Shown here: piece after piece, positions 23,968-33,305 of the stretch | Position numbering within the stretch: the stretch's first letter is position 1 | Layout: each line of letters begins with the position of its first letter | Source of the DNA: an uncultured Prevotella sp. | GTDB taxonomy: Bacteria; Bacteroidota; Bacteroidia; Bacteroidales; Bacteroidaceae | Direction: 5' to 3' | DNA length: 33,305 nucleotides | NCBI GenBank assembly: GCA_945830055.1 | Contig: CALZXH010000020.1 | Coordinates: 1 to 33,305 of the forward strand | Position numbers and translations under genes: made by a program | Notes under the pieces: generated by a model | What the model was told of the DNA's origin: nothing | Seen by the model: only the letters and a program-made list of their open reading frames with translations | The model's database searches: none

Positions 23968-24867
23968 TTACACCAAGTGGCGAATCAGGTCTTCGCGCTC
24001 TCCGGGCAACAAATCTACCACGGGAATTTCAATCATGGTGTAGCATCCTGGTTGCAGGCGCATGGAAGCGCGTGCCACGCCTACCAGAATCTGTGCGGTG
24101 AGGGCGGGGTTGTTGATACTCATATCGAAACTGATGCGCTGGTTCTGTGTCTTTCCGCTTACACCCTTGCGCACCATGTGTACACCATGTCCCATATCGC
24201 GCACGGCATCCACCGACTCCACAGCAAACACGTGGGTCTCGTCGTTTGCAAAATAGGGGTCAGCCTTGATGTCGGCCGTCACCTGTTCCAGAGTGGCTCC
24301 CTCTTCCAGTTCTACATATACCATACGGCGGTGGATACCCTCGCCCAAGGGGATGGTCATGCTGAGCGCATTCTTCACGCCCTTTTTGGAGCGCACGCAT
24401 ACGCTGTGCCCCATCGACATGCCGGGACCGAAGTTAGTATAGCTGAGTCCTTTGGGTGCGAGAGCCTCCATCAAGGTGCGAACCACGGAGTCAGAACCCG
24501 GGTCCCAACCGGCGGCAATCACGCTCACCGCCTTATGCTCACGGCAGATGGGCATCAAGGTGGCGCGGTAATCGCAGATAGAGGTATGAATATCGAAACT
24601 GTCCACGGTGTTGATACCCATGGGGAGAATCTGTTTTGCATACTCCTCACAACTGCGTGTGGGAGCACAGAGGATGGCAACATCTACGTCCTTCAGTTCG
24701 GTGATGTTGCTCACCACGGCATAGTCTGCGAGTTCTGCGGGCTTGTCTGCAGCTCCGTAGCGCCTTACTACGCCTGCTATTTCAAAATCTTCTGCTTCTT
24801 GAAGTGCCTCTAACGTGTAGCGGCCGATGTTGCCATATCCTACGATGGCTGCTCTAATCTTTTTCAT
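23968..24867 (-). CDS. ddh: meso-Diaminopimelate D-dehydrogenase
   Basis: This 299-aa cytoplasmic NADPH-dependent enzyme makes meso-diaminopimelate from tetrahydrodipicolinate and ammonia in one step, feeding lysine and peptidoglycan synthesis. The Rossmann motif is AAIVGYGNIGRY (7-17). Family signatures are LCAPTRSCEEYA (66-77), DSFDIH (89-94), AAGWDPGSDSVVRTLMEALAP (118-138) and TNFGPGMSMGHSV (144-156), and the C-terminus keeps SINNPALTAQILV. Length is close to the roughly 300-320 aa of known enzymes. The start at 24867 is the only Met before the Rossmann fold. It is a single gene with a -7 element at 24992-24985 and a strong terminator. It lies head-to-head with ruvA. Confidence 0.96.
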   Translation of the reverse strand: MKKIRAAIVGYGNIGRYTLEALQEAEDFEIAGVVRRYGAADKPAELADYAVVSNITELKDVDVAILCAPTRSCEEYAKQILPMGINTVDSFDIHTSICDYRATLMPICREHKAVSVIAAGWDPGSDSVVRTLMEALAPKGLSYTNFGPGMSMGHSVCVRSKKGVKNALSMTIPLGEGIHRRMVYVELEEGATLEQVTADIKADPYFANDETHVFAVESVDAVRDMGHGVHMVRKGVSGKTQNQRISFDMSINNPALTAQILVGVARASMRLQPGCYTMIEIPVVDLLPGEREDLIRHLV

Positions 24868-25176
24868 GTTGTCGTTGTTTTTTGATATTGTGTTGTATTT
24901 GAGTTTGCTTTCCAGCCTTTCATCGGGTATTCCGTCCAGCCCCTATTCCTTATATTATAGGTGCGTAGAGGGTGAAAGGTGTTGCAAAAGTACTGAATTT
25001 GTGTGAAATACCTTACAAAATGTAACGTTATTTTTTGAAAAGAACCCAACAATGTATCTGTTTGCCACATTCTGTAGGTGGAAAAGCACAATAAATCTCA
25101 GTATAATGCGTTATATTTTACGGTGAGGTGTGCCGAAAAACGGTCACTTCTCAATACATTAACCAAGAACACTGTA
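24868..25176. other. Intergenic region between ddh and ruvA
   Basis: This 309-bp divergent region carries the ddh -7 element. I find no TAnnTTTG match for ruvA on the plus strand; the nearest, TATCTGTTTG (25055-25064), has two extra bases. No strong hairpin or convincing small gene is visible. Confidence 0.6.
24985..24992 (-). promoter_or_regulatory. -7 promoter element of ddh
   Basis: On the minus strand this reads TACTTTTG, a TAnnTTTG match, about 118 nt upstream of the ddh ATG. A TTTG at 25019-25016 is 23 nt away, slightly beyond the usual spacing. Confidence 0.5.
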
Positions 25177-25779
25177 ATGATAGACTATATTAAAGGCGAA
25201 CTGACCGAACTTAATCCGGCACAGGCGGTAGTAGAAGCCGCCGGGGTAGGCTATAGCATGGGCATATCGCTCAATACCTATACAGCCATCCAAGGCAAGA
25301 AAGAAGTGAAGCTCTATGCCTATGAGGTGATAAGGGAAGACGCCCATCTGCTTTACGGCTTTGCCGGGAAAAAAGAGCGCGAGATGTTTGAACTGCTCAT
25401 CAGTGTACAGGGAGTGGGAGCCGCTACCGCCCGCATGATGCTCTCTGCCATGAGCGTTCCGGAGCTGTGTGGCTGCATCTCTACTGGCAATGAGAGATTG
25501 ATAAAGAGTGTGAAGGGCATCGGACTGAAAACAGCACAGCGTATCATCGTGGAACTGCGCGACAAGATAGTGGCATTGGGCATAGCCGAAGAGATTCCCG
25601 CTGGAGGTGCCGTGGAATCACCTATCGACAATGTGGTGAAGGATGAGGCTGTGGGTGCACTCACCATGCTGGGCTTTGCACCCGCTCCGTCGCAGAAGGT
25701 GGTGGTGCAGCTGTTGCAGGAACACCCCGATGCACCCGTAGAACAAGTGGTAAAGATGGCACTCCAACTGTTGAAGTAG
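25177..25779 (+). CDS. ruvA: Holliday junction DNA helicase subunit RuvA
   Basis: This 200-aa protein binds four-way junctions as a tetramer and recruits RuvB for branch migration. Domain I is an OB fold (1-63, starting MIDYIKGELTEL). Domain II has two helix-hairpin-helix motifs: LISVQGVGAATARMML (74-89) and VKGIGLKTAQRIIVELRDK (112-130). A linker (about 138-150) leads to the RuvB-binding domain III (about 150-200, VVKDEAVGALTMLGF). The start at 25177 was chosen because it gives the canonical N-terminus; an upstream in-frame GTG would add 33 residues that do not fit the family. sprA follows 27 nt downstream, a neighbourhood I believe is common in Bacteroidetes, so the two may be cotranscribed. 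Confidence 0.97.
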   Translation: MIDYIKGELTELNPAQAVVEAAGVGYSMGISLNTYTAIQGKKEVKLYAYEVIREDAHLLYGFAGKKEREMFELLISVQGVGAATARMMLSAMSVPELCGCISTGNERLIKSVKGIGLKTAQRIIVELRDKIVALGIAEEIPAGGAVESPIDNVVKDEAVGALTMLGFAPAPSQKVVVQLLQEHPDAPVEQVVKMALQLLK

Positions 25780-25806
25780 CAGTGCCCTTGACGACAGAAG
25801 AAGACA

Positions 25807-28800
25807 TTGAGACGTATATCCTACATACTTATCTGCTTGCTTGGAGTGGTGGCTTTGGCTGCTCCGCAAGACGATAATACCCGAAAAAGACCCACTCCAA
25901 AGGCGCAGCCACGACTGGTGGCGGCCGATGACAGCATACCTGACTCCCTGCTGAATGCAAGGTGGAGGGTAAAGCGCACTGTGCCTCTGACCACCGAGGA
26001 CCTTGATTCGATGTCGCTCGACCTGAAGACTCCCGACAACCTCAAGTCGCAGGTGGTATATAACGACACTTTGGGAGGCTATGTGCTGGGTACAAAAATG
26101 GGTGATACCTATCTTAATGCGCCTGTCCTGATGAGTCCGGAGGAATACATGCAGTGGACGGAACGCCGCGAGGCACAGGCTTTTTTCAAGAAGAAGGATG
26201 CAGAAAATACCGCCAACCAGGGCAAGGAACAATTCTCGTTCAGCGATATGAAGTTTGATTTGGGACCTGCAGAGAAGATTTTCGGTCCTGGAGGCGTGCG
26301 TATCAAGACACAGGGAACCGCAGAACTCAAGGTGGGAGCCAACCTGAAGAGCATTGACAACCCATCGCTGCCCGTCAGGAATAGGAAAACCAAGGCTTTT
26401 GACTTTGACGAGAAAATCAACCTGAACCTCAACGGTAAGGTGGGTGACAAGATGAACCTGAACCTGAACTACAATACCGATGCCACCTTTGACTTTGATT
26501 CCAAAAATATCAAACTGCGCTATGAGGGAAAGGAAGATGAGATTATCAAGCTGGTGGAGGCGGGCAATGTGACCTTTCCTACCAACTCCTCGCTCATCAA
26601 GGGTGCCAGTTCGCTCTTCGGTGTGCGTACCGACCTTCAGTTCGGCAAGTTGAAGCTGCAGGCTGTGCTCTCACAGAAGAAGTCCACCACCAAGAGTGTA
26701 TCGTCAAAAGGAGGTACGCAGACTACCCCCTTTGATATCGATGCCGCCGACTATGAGGAGAACCGCCACTTTTTCCTGGCACACTATTTCCGCAGCCATT
26801 ATGACCAGCACATGCGCACCCTGCCCCACATTATGTCGGGTATCTCAATCACACGTATTGAGGTATGGGTGACTAACCGTAGCGGAAATACCACCAATAC
26901 ACGCAATATCATTGCCCTTGCCGACCTGGCTGAAAGCAAATACACCAGCAATACCGTCCAGTGGGGCTCCTCTGCCATTGAGATGGTGCCTTCCAATGCC
27001 GCTAACCAGGAATACCAGATGATGGTGTCGCAGTATGCGGCAGCCCGTAACATAGACCAGACAAGTGATGTACTGGGTGGTATTCCCGGATTCTCAGGCG
27101 GCGTGGACTACGAAAAGGTGCAGAGCGCACGCCTGCTTACCTCGTCGGAGTACACGCTGAACAAGTCGCTGGGCTATATCTCGCTCAAAACGGGACTGCA
27201 GCCCGACCAGGTGCTTGCCGTGGCATACGAGTATACGTACAACGGTCAGACCTATCAAGTGGGTGAGTTTGCCGCAGACAATACCAATACTTCAGAAGCG
27301 CTGTTTGTCAAGGCCATCAAGAACACCAACAACAGTCCGCAGATGGCAAACTGGCGGCTGATGATGAAAAACGTGTACTATCTTGCCTCCACGGTGGAGA
27401 AGACAAAGTTCCGTCTGGATGTGAAATACCAGAGCGATACGGCAGGTGTATATTTGAACTACCTGCCCGAATCGTTTGCCTCTTCTTCGGGTAGCACTGC
27501 CAAGGAACCCCTTATCAAGGTGATGGGTTGCGATCGTCTGGATGCCAACAACAAGGTGCGCTCTGATGCCAAGTTCGACTTTGTGGAGGGCTATACCGTT
27601 CAGAACGGCCGCATATTCTTCCCAACAGCAGAACCTTTTGGTGAGGGAATGAGGAATGCACTGAAAACCAAGGGTCTGTCGGATGACAAGATAGACAAAT
27701 ACGTGTTCCAGGAACTCTACGACACTACCAAGACTGCTGCCAAGCAGGTGGCAGAAAAAGACAAGTACCGCCTTTCGGGACAGTTCAAGGGGCATGCTGC
27801 CAACGTGATATCCTTGGGAGCCTACAACGTACCGCAGGGGTCGGTGGTAGTCACTGCGGGCGGAGTGGTACTTACCGAAGGGTCTGACTATAGCGTGGAC
27901 TATGCAGCCGGTGAGGTGACCATCCTCAATCAGAGCATTATTGATGCAGGCACTTCTGTCAACGTGAGTCTGGAGAGTGATACCGAATACGGCATGCAGC
28001 GAAAGACCATGTGGGGACTGAACTGGGAGTACGAATTCTCCAAGGATTTCCAGATAGGAGGTACTTTCATGCACCTGCACGAGCAGCCGTTGACCTCTAA
28101 GGTGAATATGGGATCGGAACCGCTCAATAACTTCCTTTGGGGAGTGAACCTGAACTGGAAGAAGGAAAGCCAGTGGCTTACCAATATGCTTGACCTCCTG
28201 CCCGGACTGCATCTTACCAAACCATCGCAGATCTCATTCACCGGAGAGTTCGCCCAACTCGTTGCCGGTCAGGCAAGCGGTACACAGGACAATGCCTCGT
28301 ATATCGATGACTTTGAGAATACCAAGAACGGCATCAGTGTGATAGACCCCAAATCGTGGGTGCTGTCCAGCGTGCCGTCCATGTTTCCCGAACACAGCGA
28401 CAAGGCAGGACTGACGGCTGGCTACAACCGTGCACAGATGGCATGGTACACCATCGACCCCATCTTCACCTACCAGAGCAGTTCGCTTACCCCGTCGCAT
28501 ATCAAGGGTGATTTGGAACAATTGTCCAATCACTATGTCCGCGAGGTGTATGTCAGCGAACTCTATCCCAACCGTGACCAGAGTACCTATAACGGCGCCA
28601 CATCCACCCTGAGTATCCTCAACATGGCATACTATCCCTCTGAGCGTGGTCCTTATAACTTCACTACCAGCATAGGTACCGACGGATATTTTACTACGCC
28701 GCGAAGCAAATGGGGTGGTATGATGCGTAAACTGGAAACCACTGACTTTGAGAGTGCCAATATCGAATATATAGAGTTCTGGCTGCTCGATCCTTTCATC

Positions 28801-31800
28801 TACACCAGCAGCCAGCCCAATGCGGCATCCTATGGCGGTGACCTGTATGTCAATCTCGGTGAAGTGAGCGAGGATGTGCTGCCCGACGGCAAGAAGTTCT
28901 ACGAGAGCGGAATGCCTGTAGATGGCACCAGCAGTTTCACCACTACCCAATGGGGAAAGATACCCGTGCAGGCGACACAGACCTATGCCTTTGCCACTAC
29001 CTCTGGTTCAAGGGCCAAGCAGGATGTGGGACTCAACGGACTGAACGACGAGGAAGAGCGCAGTTTTGAATCTTACGCCACCTTCAACAATTTTGTAAGT
29101 ACCATTGCCAACGACAGCATCCGACAGGCTTGGAGCATTGACCCTGCCAATGACAATTACCATTACTACCGTGGCTCGGATTTTGATCAGGCTCAGACTC
29201 CTATCCTGGAGCGCTACAAGCGCATCAACAACCCGCAAGGCAACTCACCCGACAACGACAGCAACAACGAGAGTTACGATACCTCTTACAAAACCACTCC
29301 CGATGTGGAGGATATTAACCAGGACTTCACACTCAACGAGTATGAACGCTACTTTGAATACAAGGTAAGTATCCGTCCGGAAGACCTCAACGAAAACAAT
29401 GTGGGCAACAACTATATTGCTGATGTGCGTGAAACCAGTACCCGCCTGCGCAACGGAAAGACAGAAAAGGTGAAGTGGTACAAGTTCCGTATTCCCATCA
29501 ACGATGCCCATCGCACCAAGGTCGGTTCCATCAGCGACTTCAGTTCCATCCGCTTTATGCGTATGTTCCTCACCAATTTCGAACTTCCTATCGTACTTCG
29601 TTTTGGCAGTCTCGATTTGGTAAGGGGCGAATGGCGCACCTATACCAACGAACTCACTACCTCCTCTGCAGGTACTGCGACCATGGAGGTGAGCAATGTC
29701 AATATCGAGGAATATACCGACAAACTGCCTGTAAACTATGTCTTGCCGCCGGGCATCAGCCGAGTGACCGACCCCTCGCAGCCGCAATTGGTGGAGAGCA
29801 ACGAGCAGGCGATGTGCCTCATTGTGAAGAACATGGGCAAGGGAGAGGCAAAGGCGGTGTATAAGAAGACCACACTTGACCTGCGCCAGTATAAACGTCT
29901 GCAGATGTTTGTGCATGCCAATGCTTTCCAGCAGAATACCACCAACCTGCAAAACGACCAGTTGGCAGTGTTCATACGTCTGGGTAGCGACTACAAGAAC
30001 AATTATTATGAATATGAAATTCCACTGAAGATTACTCCTGCCGGGCATTATTCGCAGGAAGACCGTGTGTCGGTATGGCCGCAGGAGAATATGCTCGATA
30101 TCGACCTGACAGCTTTTACTGCCATCAAGAAGGCACGCAACAAGGCTAAGGCAGTGGGCGGAGCCGCGTACACCAGAGAGTATTCCGAATACAGCAGTGA
30201 CAATCCTTCGCACCGTATCTCTGTGATGGGCAACCCCACACTGGGTGAGGTGAAGACCATGATGATAGGTGTGCGAAACCTTACCAATCAGGAGAAGTCG
30301 GGTGAGATATGGGTCAACGAATTGCGCCTGCGTGAGTTCAACAACAAGGGTGGATGGGCTGCCAGCGGTACATTGAACATGCAACTCTCCGATTTCGGTA
30401 CCATTAACCTCACGGGAAAGATGGTCACAGAGGGCTTTGGCGGACTGGAGGAATCGCTGGCACAGCGCTCTATGGACGATTACAAGACCTATAGTTTCAC
30501 AGCCAATCTGGAATTGGGTAAGTTCTTCCCCGACAAGGCACAGGTGACAGCACCTCTTTACTACTCTATCACCAAGGAGGAGACAAGGCCCAAGTACAAT
30601 CCGCTGGACAGCGATATGGAACTGTCTGATGCGCTGGATGCCGCTGCCGACAAGCATGAGAAAGACAGCATAGAGTCGCTGGCGGTGACCCGTACCACCA
30701 ACACCAACTTCTCGCTGTCCAATGTGAGGGTTGGTATCAAGACAAAGCGCCATCCCATGCCCTACGACCCTGCTAACTTCTCGTTCAGCTACAGTCATTC
30801 ACACCGCTATACCTCTGGTGAGACTACCGTATATGAAAAGGAAGACCAGTGGAAGGGCTCGCTTAACTATACTTACAGTCCGGTGTACAAGACCTATGAG
30901 CCTTTCAAGAAGCTCAAGGGAAAGAGCAAGTGGCTGGCTTTCCCGAAAGATATCGGATTCAATTATCTGCCGCAGAATATCTCGTTCAACAGCGAGATAA
31001 CGCGCAGCTACTATGAACTGCAGGAACGCGACATGGAAACATTGCAGAGTGGAGTGGGAGAAAGCACGCTGCCCCTTTCGTTCAGCCAGCAGTTTCTGTG
31101 GAACCGTGAGTTTGCCTTGCGCTGGGATCTCACCAAGAACCTGCATCTCGACTTCCAGTCGGCTACCCATGCAGAGATTGAAACAGCTGACGTTCCGGTG
31201 AACAAGGATCTCTATCCCGAGCAGTATCAGGTGTGGAAAGACTCCGTGTGGCACAGTATCCGCAATCTGGGTACGCCCTTGGACTATCAGCAGACGTTCA
31301 ACGCATCGTATAAGTTGCCTCTCAACAAGCTGCCCATATTCAATTGGGTGAACGCAGATGCCAACTACAACGCCAACTATTCGTGGGTGCGTGGCACCGA
31401 GCTGAGCGACGGCTCTACATTGGGCAATACCATCACCAGCCATCGAACACTCAATGTCAACGGTACCTTCAACATGGAGACGCTGTACAATAACATCCCC
31501 TTCCTGAAGAAGACCAATGACCGCTTCAAGAAGACTACGGTAAAGAAGGCTCAAAACAAGAAGACAGTCAAACCGATAGATCCGCGTGCCAAGAAAATGA
31601 TGCCGTCTGACAAACTTGCAGACAAAAACACCAAGGCACTGGAAAAAGAACAGAAGGAACTGCCAAAAAACAAGAACACGTTCCAAAAGGAGATAGCCCT
31701 CAGACCTGATACTACCGTCACTGTGGCTCATAACAAGAAAAGCAAACGACTGATAGTGACCGCAAAGACACAGGAGGGCAAGACCTACGATGTGAAGTAC

Positions 31801-33305
31801 AAGGTGGTGGATGCCAACAAGATAATCATCAAAAACCAGGACTCGGTGAAAATCAAACTGAGCATTACTCCCAAAGAACCTCTTGAGAAACAGTGGTGGT
31901 ACAATCCTGCGCAGTATGCTGCACGCTTCCTGATGATGGTACGCAATGTGAGCATTTCTTACCGCAACCAGTATGCCATGACACTGCCGGGATTCCTGCC
32001 CAATGTGGGTGATGCTTTCGGACAGCGCACGGGTGACGTGATGGCACCGGGTTTGGACTTCGCTTTTGGTCTGATTGACGACAGTTATATCAACAAGAGT
32101 TATGACAACGGATGGCTGATGTGTACCGACAGTGTGGCAACACCTGCCACCTCTACAGCTGCGGAAGATCTGCAGATACGCATGACGCTGGAACCTATCC
32201 GCGACCTGAAGATAGACCTCAATGCTAGTCGCACCACTAGCAAGTCACACAGCATACAGTATATGTATGCGGGAATGCCCACCACTCATAGCGGCAGTTT
32301 CACCATGACTACCTGGAGTCTGGGCAGTGCACTCGAAGGCATGGGAGATGCCAACAACGGTTATCATTCTCCTACCTTTGAGAAATTCTGCCAGAGTATC
32401 GAGGGCTTCCGTCAGAAGGTACAGGCACGCTACGAGGGAGCTGTATATCCGGCTGGTACAGTACTGGCTGATGGCGTGAATGTCGGAGGTACCACCTATA
32501 ATCCGCAGTACGGACAGGTAAATGCCTACAGTGCCGATGTGCTGATTCCGGCCTTCCTTTCGGCATACACCTCGTCGGGTGGTTCGTCGGTGCTTGACAT
32601 CTTCCCCTCGCTCAGGCGTATGTTACCTAACTGGACTGTCCGTTACAGCGGTCTGGGTAAACTGCCATGGCTACGCGACCATTTCAAGAGCGTCAATCTC
32701 AACCATGGTTATAAGAGTGTATTTGCCGTGGGTAGCTATGCTTCGTTCAGTACCTGGCAGGAGTATATGAACGGATTAGGCTTTATCAAGGAGACAACTA
32801 CGGGCAACCCCATTCCCAGCAGTATGTACAACGTGAGTACGGTGAGTATCAACGAGGCTTTTTCTCCATTGCTCGGAGTGGATGTGACACTGCAGAACAA
32901 CCTTACCTGCAAGGTGGAGTACCGTACTACCCGTGTGCTTACCCTTAGTACCACCAGTGTGCAGATCAGTGAGGCGTTGAGCAAGGACTGGGTGATAGGA
33001 CTGGGTTATAAGATAAGCAACTTCAACCTGTTTGGAGCTGGCGCTTCCCGCAAGATACGTGGGGCGCAGAATGGAAAGGGCAACAAAGCCAATAACCAGC
33101 AGAACCAGACAGCCACCAAGCGTAGCGGAACATCGGGCGTAAACCACGACCTGAACATGCGACTTGATATCTCTTATCGTAAGCAGGCTGCTATCACCAG
33201 GGATATAGCCACCGTTACCAGTTCGGCAAGCAGTGGCAACACCGCCTTTAAAATGTCGTTCATGGCAGACTATACATTGTCCAAACTGCTCACCTTGAGT
33301 GCCTA
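25807..33305 (+). CDS. sprA: SprA/Sov, T9SS outer-membrane translocon protein (3' end cut by the window)
   Basis: This giant outer-membrane beta-barrel is the protein-conducting channel of the type IX secretion system. About 2499 codons are visible, and the frame is open to the window edge. The probable start is TTG at 25807, giving MRRISYILICLLGVVALAAPQ as signal peptide; no ATG exists between the upstream stop (25789-25791) and the signal sequence. SprA-type segments include FDLGPAEKIFGPGGVRIKTQG near residue 150 and barrel strands such as INLNLNGKVGDKMNLNLNYNTDATFDFD near 205. The tail LSKLLTLSAY resembles the last strands, so only about 40 residues may be missing. A Lys-rich periplasm-type stretch occupies about 1899-1960. 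Known full lengths (F. johnsoniae about 2400, P. gingivalis Sov about 2500 aa) agree. The putative sorting domain on the window's subtilase is consistent with an active T9SS. Confidence 0.94.
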   Translation, partial: MRRISYILICLLGVVALAAPQDDNTRKRPTPKAQPRLVAADDSIPDSLLNARWRVKRTVPLTTEDLDSMSLDLKTPDNLKSQVVYNDTLGGYVLGTKMGDTYLNAPVLMSPEEYMQWTERREAQAFFKKKDAENTANQGKEQFSFSDMKFDLGPAEKIFGPGGVRIKTQGTAELKVGANLKSIDNPSLPVRNRKTKAFDFDEKINLNLNGKVGDKMNLNLNYNTDATFDFDSKNIKLRYEGKEDEIIKLVEAGNVTFPTNSSLIKGASSLFGVRTDLQFGKLKLQAVLSQKKSTTKSVSSKGGTQTTPFDIDAADYEENRHFFLAHYFRSHYDQHMRTLPHIMSGISITRIEVWVTNRSGNTTNTRNIIALADLAESKYTSNTVQWGSSAIEMVPSNAANQEYQMMVSQYAAARNIDQTSDVLGGIPGFSGGVDYEKVQSARLLTSSEYTLNKSLGYISLKTGLQPDQVLAVAYEYTYNGQTYQVGEFAADNTNTSEALFVKAIKNTNNSPQMANWRLMMKNVYYLASTVEKTKFRLDVKYQSDTAGVYLNYLPESFASSSGSTAKEPLIKVMGCDRLDANNKVRSDAKFDFVEGYTVQNGRIFFPTAEPFGEGMRNALKTKGLSDDKIDKYVFQELYDTTKTAAKQVAEKDKYRLSGQFKGHAANVISLGAYNVPQGSVVVTAGGVVLTEGSDYSVDYAAGEVTILNQSIIDAGTSVNVSLESDTEYGMQRKTMWGLNWEYEFSKDFQIGGTFMHLHEQPLTSKVNMGSEPLNNFLWGVNLNWKKESQWLTNMLDLLPGLHLTKPSQISFTGEFAQLVAGQASGTQDNASYIDDFENTKNGISVIDPKSWVLSSVPSMFPEHSDKAGLTAGYNRAQMAWYTIDPIFTYQSSSLTPSHIKGDLEQLSNHYVREVYVSELYPNRDQSTYNGATSTLSILNMAYYPSERGPYNFTTSIGTDGYFTTPRSKWGGMMRKLETTDFESANIEYIEFWLLDPFIYTSSQPNAASYGGDLYVNLGEVSEDVLPDGKKFYESGMPVDGTSSFTTTQWGKIPVQATQTYAFATTSGSRAKQDVGLNGLNDEEERSFESYATFNNFVSTIANDSIRQAWSIDPANDNYHYYRGSDFDQAQTPILERYKRINNPQGNSPDNDSNNESYDTSYKTTPDVEDINQDFTLNEYERYFEYKVSIRPEDLNENNVGNNYIADVRETSTRLRNGKTEKVKWYKFRIPINDAHRTKVGSISDFSSIRFMRMFLTNFELPIVLRFGSLDLVRGEWRTYTNELTTSSAGTATMEVSNVNIEEYTDKLPVNYVLPPGISRVTDPSQPQLVESNEQAMCLIVKNMGKGEAKAVYKKTTLDLRQYKRLQMFVHANAFQQNTTNLQNDQLAVFIRLGSDYKNNYYEYEIPLKITPAGHYSQEDRVSVWPQENMLDIDLTAFTAIKKARNKAKAVGGAAYTREYSEYSSDNPSHRISVMGNPTLGEVKTMMIGVRNLTNQEKSGEIWVNELRLREFNNKGGWAASGTLNMQLSDFGTINLTGKMVTEGFGGLEESLAQRSMDDYKTYSFTANLELGKFFPDKAQVTAPLYYSITKEETRPKYNPLDSDMELSDALDAAADKHEKDSIESLAVTRTTNTNFSLSNVRVGIKTKRHPMPYDPANFSFSYSHSHRYTSGETTVYEKEDQWKGSLNYTYSPVYKTYEPFKKLKGKSKWLAFPKDIGFNYLPQNISFNSEITRSYYELQERDMETLQSGVGESTLPLSFSQQFLWNREFALRWDLTKNLHLDFQSATHAEIETADVPVNKDLYPEQYQVWKDSVWHSIRNLGTPLDYQQTFNASYKLPLNKLPIFNWVNADANYNANYSWVRGTELSDGSTLGNTITSHRTLNVNGTFNMETLYNNIPFLKKTNDRFKKTTVKKAQNKKTVKPIDPRAKKMMPSDKLADKNTKALEKEQKELPKNKNTFQKEIALRPDTTVTVAHNKKSKRLIVTAKTQEGKTYDVKYKVVDANKIIIKNQDSVKIKLSITPKEPLEKQWWYNPAQYAARFLMMVRNVSISYRNQYAMTLPGFLPNVGDAFGQRTGDVMAPGLDFAFGLIDDSYINKSYDNGWLMCTDSVATPATSTAAEDLQIRMTLEPIRDLKIDLNASRTTSKSHSIQYMYAGMPTTHSGSFTMTTWSLGSALEGMGDANNGYHSPTFEKFCQSIEGFRQKVQARYEGAVYPAGTVLADGVNVGGTTYNPQYGQVNAYSADVLIPAFLSAYTSSGGSSVLDIFPSLRRMLPNWTVRYSGLGKLPWLRDHFKSVNLNHGYKSVFAVGSYASFSTWQEYMNGLGFIKETTTGNPIPSSMYNVSTVSINEAFSPLLGVDVTLQNNLTCKVEYRTTRVLTLSTTSVQISEALSKDWVIGLGYKISNFNLFGAGASRKIRGAQNGKGNKANNQQNQTATKRSGTSGVNHDLNMRLDISYRKQAAITRDIATVTSSASSGNTAFKMSFMADYTLSKLLTLSA

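Noticed and set aside
24864..25091. Short minus-strand frame between ddh and ruvA (75 codons)
   Set aside because: It spans the ddh promoter region, shows no domain or signal peptide, and its 3' end overlaps the ddh start.
29245..30798. Minus-strand open frame of 517 codons inside sprA
   Set aside because: The plus strand encodes continuous SprA sequence here. The absence of stops on the other strand follows from the SprA codon bias.
1..33305. CRISPR arrays, tRNA or rRNA genes, insertion sequences, integrases
   Set aside because: I saw no spaced repeat arrays, no cloverleaf-like sequence, and no transposase or integrase motif on either strand.

Overview
The window looks like chromosomal DNA from a Bacteroidales bacterium, most likely Prevotella or a close relative. 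The evidence is the promoter style (a TAnnTTTG -7 element, in places with TTTG about 20 nt upstream), A-rich regions before start codons in place of Shine-Dalgarno sites, a lipoprotein with the SCSSSDDD export signal, outer-membrane beta-barrel receptors, meso-diaminopimelate dehydrogenase, and the type IX secretion system (T9SS) translocon protein SprA. I see no rRNA, tRNA, CRISPR array, phage or insertion sequence.

Layout. Positions 1-2517 hold a 9-bp tandem repeat, an AAA-ATPase/PD-(D/E)XK (DUF1703-type) gene and a HAD phosphatase gene. Positions 2576-4741 (minus) encode a subtilisin-family protease with a putative T9SS C-terminal sorting domain. Positions 5035-7396 hold a pectin methylesterase and an acetyl esterase, closed by a 15-bp terminator hairpin. 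Positions 7504-8274 (minus) look like a 5'-truncated gene, followed by an intergenic stretch rich in hairpins. Positions 8417-11374 (minus) encode a large TonB-receptor-like protein. aroB (11587-12636) overlaps tail-to-tail with a LacI-type regulator gene (12621-13664, minus). The 464-bp gap behind that regulator carries a perfect operator palindrome and a structured, terminated RNA candidate ahead of a Dabb-domain gene. Next, on the minus strand, come an EamA transporter gene and a second barrel receptor gene spaced 5 nt apart. Positions 17776-23030 hold alkaline phosphatase, a PBP4-type DD-peptidase and a GH127 beta-L-arabinofuranosidase in one direction. They are followed by an AT-rich lipoprotein gene, ddh (minus), ruvA, and sprA, which runs off the right end.

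How the genes work together. The secretion theme links sprA (translocon) with the subtilase, a probable T9SS cargo. Pectinesterase, acetyl esterase and GH127 suggest breakdown of methylated, acetylated and arabinosylated plant cell-wall pectin, but there is no SusC/SusD pair, so this is not a classical polysaccharide utilisation locus. ddh, the DD-peptidase and aroB are housekeeping functions in peptidoglycan and aromatic amino-acid metabolism.

The most interesting undescribed signal is the 13855-14040 unit: a promoter, a three-helix stem, an unstructured purine-rich stretch and an intrinsic terminator whose apex (13 nt) recurs at a second terminator 5.7 kb away.
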